Positions 35,105 through 47,399 of a DNA stretch of 64,000 nucleotides are shown one piece after another. The notes below the pieces were generated by a model. It had not been told where the DNA came from. It searched no databases and saw only the letters and a list, made by a program, of their open reading frames with translations. The DNA is from Epiperipatus broadwayi (taxonomy: Eukaryota > Onychophora > Udeonychophora > Euonychophora > Peripatidae), in the NCBI GenBank assembly GCA_028023455.1, contig JAQFVV010013088.1, positions 1 to 64,000 of the forward strand, in the 5' to 3' direction. Made by a program: the position numbers and the translations under genes. The first letter of the stretch is position 1. The number at the start of each line of letters is the position of its first letter.

Positions 35105-36393
35105 CTGGAAAAATTAGAGCTAAACATTTAAAGTAAATACGCAAGTGATATTTTGCGGATTTGTTATATATATATATTTTTGAAAAAATTTATGTTTGCC
35201 ATAATTTCATGGAAATTAATTAAATCCATTATGATGTTCTTTCATATGAAGGTTTTATTCTACCTTACTGATGTTTTATTTTGTTATAGTTGTTATTTTA
35301 CTTTCATTATGGAACACTAGATGGCATTATACAATAATTGTTTAACGTGAATAGGGCCAAAACCATGAGCCAAAGAAGGCTTTTTATGTATAATTATTTT
35401 TAATATATATTTATATAGCTATTGCATATGATTTTTTATTCTTTATAACTTATATATATATCATTCTCCATGACATTTATATTTAGTTTAAGATAAAATT
35501 ATATCAAAGTAATTTTCATTTGAAACAAACAATTTAAAGTATTAGTTTATAAAGATTTTAATGTGTTAATCTTTTGAATTTATAATCTTTCAGTGTAATT
35601 TAAATTTTCACTTCTTTACATATGTAATACTTTTACTGTGAATATGAGGCTTGGCACCGGAAATAAAGTTCAGCTAAATAATTAAAACCAAACATTAAGC
35701 AGAAAGAGGATGAAAACTATCCCACTTTGTCAAGCATGCACACAATCTTTCAGTGTGTAATTTCAGTGTATACTATACTGTAAATTCATTTTTATACTGT
35801 TTTTGATCTAAAAATATAATTATCGCATATGATTTTAAATGAAAACATCCGTTAAAATGGGAAAATCTTGGATAACGTGCAGAAAATATTCTGTTGACGT
35901 AAATATGAATGTAAAAAAAAAAAAAAAAAATGTAAAGAAAAGTTAGTGATGTATACAGTACCTGACTTTAATCCAAGGCAGATGTACAATCATTAATTAT
36001 TTTAGAAATAATATAAAAAAAATTTAATAACTTAAACAGCTTATTACTCAGAACATATATAATATTAGTAATTAGTTAATGTTTTCAACTAGTGGTTTGC
36101 TGGTTGAATTCCATAAATTAATCAGTCTAAATCATGAACGCACATTTCTTATTGGATTTGAACTATAATGCTGTATACCTATATTACAGTTCTTTATTTC
36201 ATTCTTTTAACTTTTCGTTGTTAATTTTTCATTATAACGCTTTATATCCGGCATATTTCACTGCCTACAAATTGCGGGTTTCACAAGCACCTTATTGCTC
36301 TCACACACTAAGCACTAAACTGCTCTCTGACTCCGAGTCTTTACGTCTGATTCTTTGCATCATTAAAGTTATGCTAACAGTTTTTGGCACCTT
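35105..36393. other. AT-rich DNA, no recognised gene
   Basis: An isolated ACACTAGATGGCATTAT at 35318 recalls the ends of family A-related repeats. The GC-richer part at 36130-36460 has an open frame of 108 codons on the plus strand with no recognisable domain, hydrophobic and Leu/Ser-rich; I do not call it a gene. Confidence 0.35.
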
Positions 36394-36440
36394 TGCTAAT
36401 TTGCATGAACTGTTTATTATTGTCCTTATGCAAATTAGCA
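36394..36440. promoter_or_regulatory. Paired octamer motifs in a 13-bp inverted repeat
   Basis: TGCTAATTTGCAT at 36394-36406 is perfectly inverted as ATGCAAATTAGCA at 36428-36440, with a 21-bp spacer. ATTTGCAT/ATGCAAAT is the classical POU-domain octamer. The paired arrangement could be an intronic enhancer element or just a stem. Confidence 0.35.
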
Positions 36441-37227
36441 TATCCAGACTAAATTGGTAATTTACATAATTCTACACTATTAGGCATTCATCATTTTTAA
36501 TGTGACTACAAATGTCTTTTGTATTGATAGTTACACATACACACACATGTAGCTTTATTTATTACACAAACCAGGTTATACCCCAGCAGGTAGGTTTTAT
36601 TTAATATAAAATAGAATAAAACAATTTCAATAACATAAACCGAGTCACAGGAATGGACACAATTAATTGAAGTTAGAATGGGGGAGGGAGGGGAATATAT
36701 ATCCATATAAACAATTTAATATGAAAATGATATTTTTATTTAGATTTATTTTATATATATACATAAAAAAACTTTTAATCTTTTTTTTTTTATTTAAAAA
36801 AGTGAAACTTTGAAATTAAGTCCACTAATCCTTAATAATATGCAATTACTGCAAAAAAGCAACATTTAAAATTAATCTGGTTAATTTTAAATTATTTTAA
36901 CATTATAAATAAAAGATGATATACATTATATTTTAAATGTATATAAAACGTATTTCATTATACTGTCATATATATATATATATATGCCCCGAATATCATG
37001 TAATATTTGAGCATATGTATTTGCTTAAGCACAGTAATTCCATTTATTTATTTTACTCAGATAAGAATCAATCTAGGAACCTTTAATCTGAACCCATCTC
37101 TCTAACACCTACTAAACAAAACATGGATCATATATAATACACATAATTGGATTTCCCCCTAGAATATATATACCTTATCATTCTCTTTCACACACATTCA
37201 GATATAAATATTTTTAAAAAATCTTAC
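36441..37227. other. Intron-like AT-rich DNA
   Basis: A short (TA)n tract lies near 36968-36985. No other element is recognised. Confidence 0.35.
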
Positions 37228-37434
37228 TTTTACAAGAAGGATATTTGGATGTATTCCATTTCCCAAAATTATCACATTGTCGGAATTGGAATGGGAGGTA
37301 TGAGGTAGGAATAACATACCCTTCTTCACAATTGAACTGACATGTAGTTCCAGCATCGTACTTATCTTGCACTGCTTCGTTCGTGCAATTTAAATATCCA
37401 TGTACTGGCACAGGTGGTTGTCGGCAAGGTTTAG
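37228..37434 (-). CDS. CCP/sushi domain exon
   Basis: This 207-bp exon has acceptor TTCTTCGCAG (AG at 37436-37435) and donor GTAAGA starting at 37227; both borders are phase 1. It encodes one complete CCP module: K-P-C-R-Q-P-P, G-Y-L-N-C, D-A-G-T-T-C-Q-F-N-C-E-E-G-Y, R-Q-C and G-K-W-N ... P-S-C-K. The four CCP cysteines, the E-G-Y turn and the conserved Trp before the last cysteine are all present, plus an extra cysteine pair (L-N-C with T-C) seen in six-cysteine sushi modules. CCP modules bind proteins outside the cell in complement regulators and adhesion proteins. It lies between the 45.9-kb CCP exon and the 13.3-kb HYR exon of the same gene. Confidence 0.88.
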
Positions 37435-37595
37435 CTGCGAAGAATAAAAAATTTCATATAAGTAACAATACCATACCTATAATATTACTACTACTTTTAG
37501 ATCTTATTAAAAGTATTATACTTTTCTATTAGAAGCATCCATAAAATATATTTTAATTATAAATTTATTTAAACGCACATTGATTACGTAAGTAA

Positions 37596-37757
37596 TATTC
37601 ATTAAGGCTGTAGCCTCAAGCACATGCGTATAAAATGCGATAGTAGGGACCTCTACAGGTCTTAAACCACAAGCTTAAGCTTGTGGTTTAAGACCTGTAG
37701 AGGTCCCTACTATCACATTTTATACGCATGTGCTTGAGGCTACAGCCTTAATGAATA
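37596..37757. repeat. Near-perfect 162-bp palindrome without spacer
   Basis: The arms are 81 bp (37596-37676 and 37677-37757) with a single mismatch (C/T near 37638), meeting at AAGCTT|AAGCTT. The outer ends are TATTCATTAAGGCTG and its complement. No coding capacity is visible. It sits 160 bp upstream of a sushi exon, within the intron. Confidence 0.95.
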
Positions 37758-37894
37758 AAATATATTTTATTGTAGTTTATTTTATATTAGTTTTGGTATT
37801 ATAAACATTTTTTTCTCTGCTCATTTATGTGTGCAACTATTAATCATTATAATAAGTAATATCACCAATAAAAATTAGGTTAAATTGTTAAGCA

Positions 37895-37990
37895 TTGGTG
37901 GTCGATAGATCAGCGCAGCTGTCTTACAAGCAGTTGTCCCGGGTTAGTAGGTTCACTTCCCAGCCGATGCTATGACACATGAAAAAAAAA
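37895..37990 (+). mobile_element. tRNA-derived SINE, family S1, diverged
   Basis: GCATTGGTGGTCGATAGATCAG, a cysteine-tRNA-free tRNA-like middle, then GTAGGTTCACTTCCCAGCCG (B box) and ATGCTATGACACATG with an A tail. Confidence 0.65.
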
Positions 37991-38418
37991 AGGTTAATTC
38001 TAATTCAACATTATAATTAGTATATTATTTTAATGATATTTTGAAATACAAATTTTTAAAACTTTTAGTCAAAAACTCATTTGAGTGATAAAACAAATTC
38101 TTTTTTTATTATATTTACTAGGAGCATAAGCTCAAGGTTATAATTAGCTTTGTATAGTCATGTGACTAATAATCATGACTTTAATCTATCCATTTAGTTA
38201 TAACATGTGCTTTGCAATGATATGTGTGAGATAATAAATTATATCTGAGATTAGATTACAACTTCTAAAGTCAGCATCATTCTCATTGTGAAAATTATGT
38301 AGGCCTGGAACATAGGTAATATTACTTGTGATAACTATTATATGAACTATGCAAAGCCAATTAGTGAAGATTTTGATTAATTATTATTAAAGACAGTTTT
38401 TTAATTGCATTTTCTTTC

Positions 38419-38502
38419 TTCCTTTATTTCTCTCTCCCTCCCTCTCCCCCCTCTCTCTCTTTCTCTCTCTCTCTCTTTCTTTCTCTCTCTTTCTTTTAGC
38501 AA
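38419..38502 (+). repeat. Pyrimidine (CT/CTTT)n tract
   Basis: Almost only C and T for about 80 bp, mainly TCTC and TTTC units. Simple repeat. Confidence 0.85.
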
Positions 38503-38599
38503 TATTGATGTTTCCATTATTTCAAAAGAAAATTTTTATACTTTATATTTTTTTGTTAATAATTTCTAGATTGTAACTGAAAATAAATAAATTATGTAT

Positions 38600-39035
38600 T
38601 TTATTATATAAATGTAAATACCTGACAACAGTCGACACTTAAACAATGCCAATATCAATCTTAATCTGTTGTCAAGGCAACCTTATTTTTATAATAAAGG
38701 TGGAGATCCATCTTTATCTATGATCTAATATGTTTATATAGACACTAAATATTTTAACTTGGCTAAAAAAGTGAGATTATTAATTCAAAGAAATTTAAAT
38801 AAACTTCATTAAACAGGCAGATACAACTTGTTCTGAAAGCAGAGGATCAAAGAGACAGCTGTAACTTTCACACTGCACTGAAACTATGTATTACTTAGAT
38901 AATAAGAGTAACAATGCTCAAGGATAGATAGGTTTAAAAATAAATGTAAATACTTGAAATCAGTCCACAGTTAAGCAATATCAATATCAATAACAATCAA
39001 CATTCTCAACTTGTTGTCAAGGCATGTTTGTAGTG
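38600..39035. repeat. Family D repeat, two direct copies
   Basis: AAATGTAAATAC...TGTTGTCAAGGCA occurs at about 38611-38682 and again at 38941-39027. Related pieces with TTGTTGTCAAGACAACA lie near 42013, 42320 and 47230, each followed by a stretch like AAATAAACT(C/T)CATTAAACAGGC. Coding is not seen. Confidence 0.55.
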
Positions 39036-39154
39036 TTTTAAATTTTTTTGTATTTCAGCACACACTAATAATGAATTTAATAATATTTATTAGTCATTCA
39101 TTAGATGAGAGATTATCCAAATAATGACCATTTCTGCAGTGTAATTATTATTAC

Positions 39155-39440
39155 ACCACTCTCACACATGGTAGAGAATGGTTTCTATCCACCTTTAACA
39201 CCTTGTGAAGGACGTAATCATAAACATATGACCAAAGATGTGAAAAAAGATCTATGACCCCCAAGATTGACATTTCATGCTGAACCAGCACTCTCAGTTA
39301 GTTCAGCATAAAATGTGCATCATCTTGGGGGTTATAGATCCTTTTAACATGTCTTTGGTTATATGTTCATGATTATATCACTCCACAAGGTGTTAAAGGT
39401 GTATAGAAACCTTCTTTACCTTGTGTGAGACTGGTATAGT
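39155..39440. repeat. Family B-related foldback with hammerhead-like core
   Basis: The arms match over about 130 bp (ACATATGACCAAAGATGTG ... versus ...CATGTCTTTGGTTATATGT; outer CACCACTCTCACACATGG versus TTGTGTGAGACTGGT). On the minus strand at 39297-39272 it reads CTGAGAGTGCTGGTTCAGC and then ATGAAAT, one base short of CTGATGAG. Confidence 0.65.
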
Positions 39441-40299
39441 GAAAATTACACCACAGAAATATTATTCATGATTAATAATGAATTTATCCCTTGGATATCC
39501 ACAACTTCTACTGCAATTTTTTTTCTCTGCAATCTATATGTGGTTAAGATCACCCATATCCAATTCATTTAAAAAGAAATAGTCTTTACAAAATGGCAGT
39601 AATAAGATTTAAATAAGATCCGACTCCTTTCTCAAATATATTGAGGCAGATTATGTCTGATGACATATTAACTAACACTGCATGTAAAATTCAAAATTTA
39701 AAAGAAAAAAATGAACATATACAAAAATTATGTATACAAAACAAAATCTGAAATTGACAATCATATATATCGATATTTTGAAATACTATAAATTACTTAA
39801 AAATTAAGTATAAAAAGTTTTCTGTTTGATACAAATATTTTATTTCATTTATTTTTGATTTTGACCAATAGCAACAAAGGAAAAAAAAAATCCAGCTTTG
39901 TATAAAATAAAAGTATTTATTTTAATGTACATGTAATTATAAAGCTTCAACAATCTGCTTTATATTGCAAGATTAAAAAAGAATTTTAATTAAGAAATTA
40001 TTTTTGAAACTACTTTGTTTTGATCTTCATAAGTTTAAAGACAGCAACTGAAATAATTCAACCATTTGGTCAAAATATCATAGAATTATGATATCATCAT
40101 TTTGAGACCCCTATGCTATTTTCATTGCACCATAAAATTTTTAAAATAACCACAGTCAGTAAATAATTATTTCTTTGGCAGTTGCTTGTATATAATTTTA
40201 AAATTCCACATTCATTTTGTTATCCCTTTAAGCAGATCAAACTATCTGATTACTTTTAATAATAATATAATCATTGCCAGAGAATCAGAGAGTTCCTAT

Positions 40300-40800
40300 T
40301 TCTAATGGCTACAAGATCCAGCTTGAAACAACTCAACATAAAATGACATTTACTAACACTAGGTGGCATTAATGTAATGACAAAAGAGAATTTTCTAATG
40401 AGCAGCATTGTGTAAAAAGGTGTCATGTGATGTTTAATCAATTTTATATCAGTATGAGTTATGGAATACAGGGGCCTACAGTTGTTTAAAAACTAATAAC
40501 TATAGAAGCATGTTAGATTAGATTAAAAAGATTAATAGGTTTTAAATTTGAGCTAGTAGGTTGATAGTAGAGCAAAAAAAGCAAAAGATGGCTGCTAGTG
40601 GAAAAGTGCATTAAATCCAAGAGATCCAGCTATACTGATGTAAGATCCAAAGCTCTCACTGATGAAAGTTAAAATCTAGAAACTAGTCTGGGAATACTGG
40701 ATATAACAGCACTAGGGAGGAATTTATTATGGTCTATAATATCTCATCTACTGATTTCTGAAACTTACACTAGATGGCATAAATATAGTAAAGGAAAAAA
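40300..40800. repeat. Family A-related repeat, diverged
   Basis: AACACTAGGTGGCATTAATG near 40359, AGCTCTCACTGATGAAAG near 40649 with CTAGAAACTAGTCTGG after it, and ACACTAGATGGCATAAAT near 40769. The core hairpin is poorly kept here. Confidence 0.6.
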
Positions 40801-41999
40801 ATCAAGTTTACTAATACATATAGACTATTAATGAAAATAATTCCATACAACAATGTGTGACCAGAGTAAATATCAAAATTTCTTAATAAAGAAACTATGA
40901 TTTTAATCGTAAAACATATTTATGATAAGCCTAACATTCCAGCTTATAACTATATCATGATCCATAGGGTGAAATAAAAATGAGTTATTGAAATATACAT
41001 TGATTTCTTATGATAGAAAATGAACAAAAAAGATGAAAGTTATGTGTAAAAAATATTGATGGATATAATGTTTTTGAAATAAAATGATTTCGGGGAAAAA
41101 TAGTCATACTTCATAGCACTTATTTGCAGGAATTGAAATGTAAAATGAAAATGGAAAATAAAAAATTTAGCTTCATTTATACCAAAATGGGTAAAAAATA
41201 GCCAGCATACTCTATTCTTCAGCTTACAAAACATAGTATGGCGGATTTGTTTAATTATTTCACTGTTGGGTAGAGTTTGATCATTTCTGCTTTTTCTTTC
41301 CACATACATTTAATTTCCCTATGAATTCATTATTTAATATTCATCATTTGACTCTATTTAATTATTAATGGATAAATTGTTAAAAATAAGACACTTTTCT
41401 TTATCTTCTTTCAAATTAGCTATGACTTCAAAACTGATTTTGCCATATTAACATCTGACGTCATTATTAATTCGATTCTGAAATTTCAACATATATGGCA
41501 AATTTAGCTTTATATACTTTGAAAAGGCATTTAGAATAGATAGTACAATCTATTCTTTATTTTGTTAAATGGAGTGTGGTTGATTCATTTAATTATTTAA
41601 CATGTAAATGGAGTTCGGTCCTCTACACTCTACTTTTGAAAATCTGTATTCAAATCCCCTATATTACATCTAGACTACAGGTATATAAAATATAATCGTA
41701 TTTAACAAATATTATAAATTATATTTCATAAATTTTTGTTTATTTTAAAAAAAAAATTTATACAGTAAATTTTTTCCCTATAATAATATAATTATTACAG
41801 TAATATATAATAGTGTGTAGGTTCATATTAGAAGGTTATAACACATAACCAATAACATAGGTTGCTAATATAAATTATGAATTGCATAACATAATATAAT
41901 TAGATACACACACACACACATATATATATATCACAAAAGCACATAGCTAACTCATTACCATATGGATATCACACACAGCCAATGGCTAAAATAAACCAA
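40801..41999. other. AT-rich DNA with a family B SINE remnant
   Basis: Near 41640-41690, AAATCTGTATTCAAATCCCC resembles the family B B-box end. A (AC)n(AT)n tract lies near 41908-41932. No gene is recognised. Confidence 0.4.
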
Positions 42000-42375
42000 T
42001 AGAGTGTCAAGAATTTGTTGTCAAGACAACACTCAGATAATGGAATTATCTGTATCTATTTAGACAATGACAGATGGCAGTTTGACTAAAACAAATTGAG
42101 ATTAAAATTGCCTTGAAGTTTTAAATAAACTCCATTAAACAGGCTAGAAAAAATTCTCTGAAGGTAGACTAATAAATAATCATTTTTATAATCTTTCAAA
42201 AAAACTACTACTCAATATTTTGAATATAATAAACTATAAGTGCACATAGCTAATTAGTTATCATATGTAAATCACATCACTTCTAATCAATGCCTAAAAT
42301 TAACCAATAAAATATCAGCATTTTGTTGCCAAGACAACATTCACATTCATATACAGATGTGTATTCTAATAGCAG
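42000..42375. repeat. Family D repeat, two copies
   Basis: AGTGTCAAGAATTTGTTGTC and a similar AATATCAGCATTTTGTTGCC lie about 300 bp apart, each preceded by CACAGCCAATGGCTAAAAT-like sequence (41972, 42280). Confidence 0.55.
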
Positions 42376-43974
42376 AAGCAAAAAAAGTGAACATGCAGAA
42401 ATGTAGAATATAACATATCTATATATATATACACACACATAACTGTTCTCTATTCTAATTATATTATTTTAAAAAAATGGACATATGCATACAATTTGTT
42501 TTTATATTAGCATATACAAATATTTAATGAAACTGCATTTAAATTCAGATTTAGAAAATGTAGATATGATTCCATTATTTACTTAAACAATACTTTAATT
42601 ATAACTATAATTTTCTTATGTACAGTTTTTAAAAATTGTTCATGAAAGAATTTAATTATTACTTTAATCTTCGTGATCACATTTAGATCTTCAGAAATGG
42701 AGTTAAAGGAAGCCATCTTTATCATTTTTGTTCCATCTTACATAATTTGTTAGGCACAATTGACCCTTAATTGATTTTTCATGTGATTGGCAGACCCATC
42801 ATACAGTTATTTTATTTCAGGTGCGGGCATGACTATCTACTCGAGGCCAAAATTTTTGTTGATGATTAAAAAAACCCCCATGGATCTCATATAAAATTAT
42901 CCACAGGTTATCATCAAATACTCCAAAAGAGAAGGCCCATTTATTTTGGGAACAGAGAGTATTTTCTTAAAATTATTATATCTTCACTACACTGACAATT
43001 ATGTGATCAATACATGAATTTTGTTGTTATAAAACACTTTTATTTAACTTGAACATTTTCTTTGATTTTTTGTTTGGCTAAAATCTTGTAATGGATTTAA
43101 ATCAAAATTTTCACACAGTTAGGTATTTATGACAGTACAATATTTCAGAGTTGTTCATTGGGTTATCTGATTTAAAAGTATAGGTCGGCTACATTTAAAA
43201 CCATGTTAAAATCAGTTTAGTAAGTTTTCAGTAATATGCAGTAAATGCTGGTATATTTTTTTAAATAGACTTCTATTGGACTTCATGATTAATTCCTAAA
43301 AAGTGTTTATAATTAATTAAAATGGAAAGAAAAATAAATGAAGAATAAAATCTTAATTTCCCTTCATTGTTTAACTAAAAATTGATTTTTTTTAAAATGC
43401 CGCCTTTATAAATCCAAAAATTTTGTAAATAATTTTTAACCTGGCAAATTTCATTTCAAATATTGGAAATATGATAACACTGTTTAGATTGAGTTACTAA
43501 ATTTAAATAGGTACAAAAAATTAGTTGTAAAATATTCAAATACTAAAAAATAAAAAATAATATATATAAAAATATTTTATTTAATTTGATCAGTAAAATA
43601 TCCCCCCTCCCCAATATATATTTTTGTTTGGATTCTCAATATGTGATTGAATTAATTAATTTATGGTTACCTCACACTTTTACTTCAAATTACATATTAT
43701 AACCCAAATTGTGGTCATAGGGGAAAATTTTTTTTTTTTGGCTTTTATGTGTTACTTAGCAAAATAAATAAAAGTGTATTTTAAAACATATTATATATAT
43801 TATTTACTTCTATTTATTTAGGATCCTAGTCTTTATCTACATTGAATAAACTAAGATCTTCTCTCTCAAAAAAATTACTCAATGAAGAAGCACTGATTTG
43901 AGTAGTGGATGGAATAGTTGTTTATTTATTTAACCTGTGGTTTTTTTCATATCTTAATTATCAATAAAATATTG
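42376..43974. other. AT-rich DNA, nothing recognised
   Basis: No exon, SINE or named transposon was seen. Confidence 0.35.
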
Positions 43975-44265
43975 TAAAGGAATCCGTAGAGATTCTGACC
44001 AAGATATAGAATCACTAATAGTCTTATTAAGTCCTTCAATTCTACCAATTTAGCCATAGATTCCACAGTCATTAACAATGTGGTTCATCATTTATATTTA
44101 TCCACATTTACAAACAACGATCAGTGGTTTATAAATTCTATTTATGAAGCAGATGAGTATAACAATCATAGATTATCCTGATTCTATTGATGAAACTCTT
44201 GTTGTGTTTAGAAAGATCAAATCCATAGAATTTTGGAAAAATATATTTATTTGTAATAGCACAAA
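43975..44265 (-). pseudogene. LINE ORF2 C-terminal fragment, decayed
   Basis: On the minus strand pieces read V-C-K-C-G ... M-M-N-H-I-V-N-D-C-G-I ... G-L-N-K-T-I ... S-W-S-E-S-L. This is the C-terminal zinc-knuckle-like block C-x-C-G ... H-I-V-x-x-C followed by W-x-x-L, typical of Jockey/RTE-neighbour LINE tails. Stops interrupt it. No RT is left. Confidence 0.5.
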
Positions 44266-44439
44266 TTCCATTCTTTATAGCATAATTTTTCAATTATAGA
44301 TTCTTGAAATAGTCGACACACAATATAATCACTAATGACCTCATGACACCCCTATTATTAATAATATATTCTTTTCCTTACTTTTGTTGTTTTTATCAAT
44401 AAATATATCAGACCTATTCTTTTTCTCAGATGAAGATTA

Positions 44440-44690
44440 TGCCAATAAACATCACATAATCACCATTTCTTAAGCTTGCTCATAACTGTTGTTAAAACAG
44501 GCAAAACTCACTATACGTATTTCCACACACAGCACTGACGAAGGCCACAAGCCAGAAACTAGTCTGGTGATATTGGATGAGTAGTCACTAGATGGGGATT
44601 TTATGCACAATCTTTCTGGTATCCATTGATTACTCTGGCTTGCACTGAGTGCCAATATGTATAGTGAGTTTGCCTGTTTTAATGAAGATT
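44440..44690. repeat. Family A foldback copy
   Basis: AACATCACATAATCACC ... AAAACAGGCAAAACTCAC is matched by AGTGAGTTTGCCTGTTTT at 44662-44679. A CTGACGA variant of the core, then GGCCACAAGCC-A-GAAAC and CTAGT...ACTAG, occur at 44534-44590. Confidence 0.7.
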
Positions 44691-44939
44691 ACGATGTGAT
44701 TTTTCTGATATTTGCAATTGCTCTTTACAGTTTACCATTCAGAATATATTTTGGCATTAAAGAAATATGACTTATTGTATTAAATTACTCTGCATTACTT
44801 GTTTATCCATATGTCAGCAAGTATCATTAAAGCTAGATCTAAAACAATATTTTCTACTTTTCAAGTGTATCATACAAAGAAATTTCATAATTATCCCTCC
44901 TTATATTATACTGTTCAACAGCAAATTCTTTTTCTCTCA

Positions 44940-45545
44940 ACGGCATTTTGCCACCTAGTGTAAACTTAAGTAATCAATAGAATGCCAGATGCTAGTCCTT
45001 AATAAATCTCTACCAGAGCTGTCTTACCTAATATCCCAAGACTAGATTTTAGTTATGGCTTTTATCAGTTAACCTGGGCAAAGAATAAAGGTAACTACAG
45101 ATAATAAAGAAAATAAGACCATCATAATAAATGAATACTCAAATGGTTTCAAGTATATATAAGTATCCAGGCAAATTAGCTTGCATTGAAGACAGTAACA
45201 TATTTTTCCAATTTGAGTCAGGAGCATGGTGATGAAACAGATAAGTAGTTGTTAGAGGAAAGATGCTTTAGATTCAAAAATCCAGGTGTATTAAACCACT
45301 AAACCTCCCATGGTTTGTACTGGGTGGCACTACTGTATGGATAATTTTGTCTCTGTTTTAAGTCCAGGCATATTGTTCCCAAATCCAAAAGCTCTGCACA
45401 CATGAAAGCCATAAGCCAAAAATTAGTCTGGAAATATTGGATAAAACAGTAGTGAATAGGGATTTATTAAGCACTGCTATTTGACATTTATTAGTTACTA
45501 AAACTTACACTTGGTGGCAAAAATGTGATGAGAGAAAAAGAATTT
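44940..45545. repeat. Family A-related long copy
   Basis: GGCATTTTGCCACCTAGTG at the left is inverted near 45505 (ACACTTGGTGGCAAAAATG). The inside holds AATATCCCAAGACTAG and ATTAGTCTGGAAATATTGG. A piece of ordinary family A (GTGGCACTACTGTATGG, 45324) is embedded. Confidence 0.6.
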
Positions 45546-45678
45546 ACAAGGAACATTGTCAATTATTGTATATATGATCAAAATAGCTTGAGATTTAGAA
45601 AAATAATATCAAACCATACATGACTAGCAATTTTAGTAATTTAAAAATATTATAATAATATTTATATATATTAATCAC

Positions 45679-45888
45679 CTTTTTTTGTGCAGCGTGGTTT
45701 TCCTGTTACATTCCAAGTGAAAGTGGAATCGCATACTCGGACTCTCAGCTTCTGAAACTTCTGCTGAATGTAAAAACCATCCAAACATTCATATTTGCAC
45801 ACTGTATTGATGGGATAAAACCTGCTTTCTGATGCATTGCATACTAATCTTCCATTTTTTACTTTGGGAGGCTTTGGACAAGCTTTTT
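45679..45888 (-). CDS. CCP/sushi domain exon
   Basis: This 210-bp exon has acceptor TTTGTTTTTCAG (AG at 45890-45889) and donor GTGATT starting at 45678; both borders are phase 1. It encodes A-C-P-K-P-P, N-G-R-L-V-C, I-N-T-V-C-K-Y-E-C-L-D-G-F-Y, V-C-D, F-T-W-N and P-R-C-T. Four CCP cysteines, an extra pair and the late Trp are in place. It is the second recognised module in transcription order, after the exon at 58463. The extended loop I-Q-Q-K-F-Q-K-L-R resembles that of the 58.4-kb exon (D-E-Q-Q-K-L-L), which suggests duplication within the gene. The donor is GTGATT rather than GTAAG, the weakest splice site of the four. Confidence 0.88.
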
Positions 45889-46107
45889 CTGAAAAACAAA
45901 CAAAAAATAATAATAAATAAAATATGAGTATTTTTATAACATGTATTAGAAAATTATTTTATTATAGAAAATTAATTTTATGTATTATAATTATGTTAGG
46001 TTTGTAAAAAAATAATAATTTTTGTAAAATGTAAAATAAAAGTAGTTATTTACATACAATACTATAAATCACATTTTACAAGTTCCTAATCTAACTAAAC
46101 ATCGAAA

Positions 46108-46690
46108 AACACTGAACATCTCATGATCACCATTTTCTACATGCTTGCTCATAACTGTTATTAAACAGGCAAAAACTCTCCATACAGTAGCGCCACTCAG
46201 TGCAAGCCAGAGTAATCAATGGATGCCAGAAGGCTTGTGCATAAAATCTTTATCTAGTGCCTACTCATCCAATATCCCCAGATTAGTTCCTGGCTTTTTG
46301 CCTTCATCAGTGAGGAGCCTTCGACCTGAGAGCACTGCACCTAGATCTTATCTAATGAAACCCTCCAGCAGTCACCTTTTATCTCTAATTAACTACACAA
46401 CTATGAGAATCAAATTGAAAACAAAAAAATATTTTCAACCTAAGCTCATTAGCTTAATATAGCATATGGGCCTGAACTCAGTTCAGCACCCATAGATTTT
46501 GGTGTCTTTGGCCACCACTATCCTATTAGGCAGGATTGGTATTAAACCACTGAACATCACATGATCACCATTTTCTATATGCTTGCTCATAACTGTTATT
46601 AAACAGGCAAAACTCTCCACACAGTTATTGATATTCTGGCTTGCACTGAGTCTCACTACTGTATGGAGAGTTTTTCCTGCATAAACATCG
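46108..46690. repeat. Family A tandem: full unit plus foldback unit
   Basis: ACTGAACATC(T/A)CATGATCACC occurs at about 46110 and again at 46551, so the first unit is about 441 bp. The junction reads GGATTGGTATTAAACCACTG. The second unit is cut short and folds back to end AGAGTTTTTCCTGC. It lies 220 bp upstream of the 45.9-kb exon in the intron. Confidence 0.75.
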
Positions 46691-47179
46691 AAAAATCAAC
46701 AAATGTAACATGTGACTATGATTTCGGAGGATTCTATTCATCTTACTAAAAGTATGGCTTCACCTTTAATCTGTAATTCAGTAGTAAACAGATTTGTGTA
46801 TATCTTTATATATAAACTGCATTCATGGAACAAATAAGTTCAAATGTGTTACTAATATAATTCCAAGATTCCTAAAAAATCATTTAAATGAACTTGTAAA
46901 TAATGCCCATTTTTTGCTATATCTATGTCAATATATTTTTGTCAGATAATCATCTTTTATCTAGCAAAATAAAGTGACATTGATATAACAAAAGGCAGGC
47001 TTTGTTTATAAGTTAATTTAAATGATAACTTTAGGATTGTGAATTATCTTAATAAATATATAGATTTATATTCTTAGTATTACATATTTGATAAGCCATA
47101 AAATTTACATGCTCACTAAAATCATTAGAATCTTTACATATTTAGCCATAAATTTCCAATAGCTGGGTAATTTCTAAAT

Positions 47180-47360
47180 GTAAACCACATGATAGCCAAA
47201 GCTTAATTCACTAATAACATTGGCAGTCTGTTGTCAAGGCAACTTCTATAAATAAAAGATGGATTCCAATCTTGCTAATTTAAAAAATATTATGATAAAA
47301 TTCATCTTTTTTATCTATAGAAATTGCTTTCACACAGATTGTAGATTCTAATGGTGTATC
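47180..47360. repeat. Family D repeat copy
   Basis: CACATGATAGCCAAAGC then CAGTCTGTTGTCAAGGCAAC. A similar block (CACATGATAAGAGCCAAAG ... AATCTGTTTTCAAGATAA) lies at 59880-59940. Confidence 0.5.
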
Positions 47361-47399
47361 AAGCTGTGACTGCTATCATATGATAAATAAAATAAATAT

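Noticed and set aside
36134-36460. Plus-strand frame of 108 codons, hydrophobic.
   Set aside because: No domain, no splice or promoter context, and composition typical of AT-rich noise; kept only as a note.
46145-46462. Plus-strand frame of 105 codons.
   Set aside because: Also family A repeat sequence read by chance.
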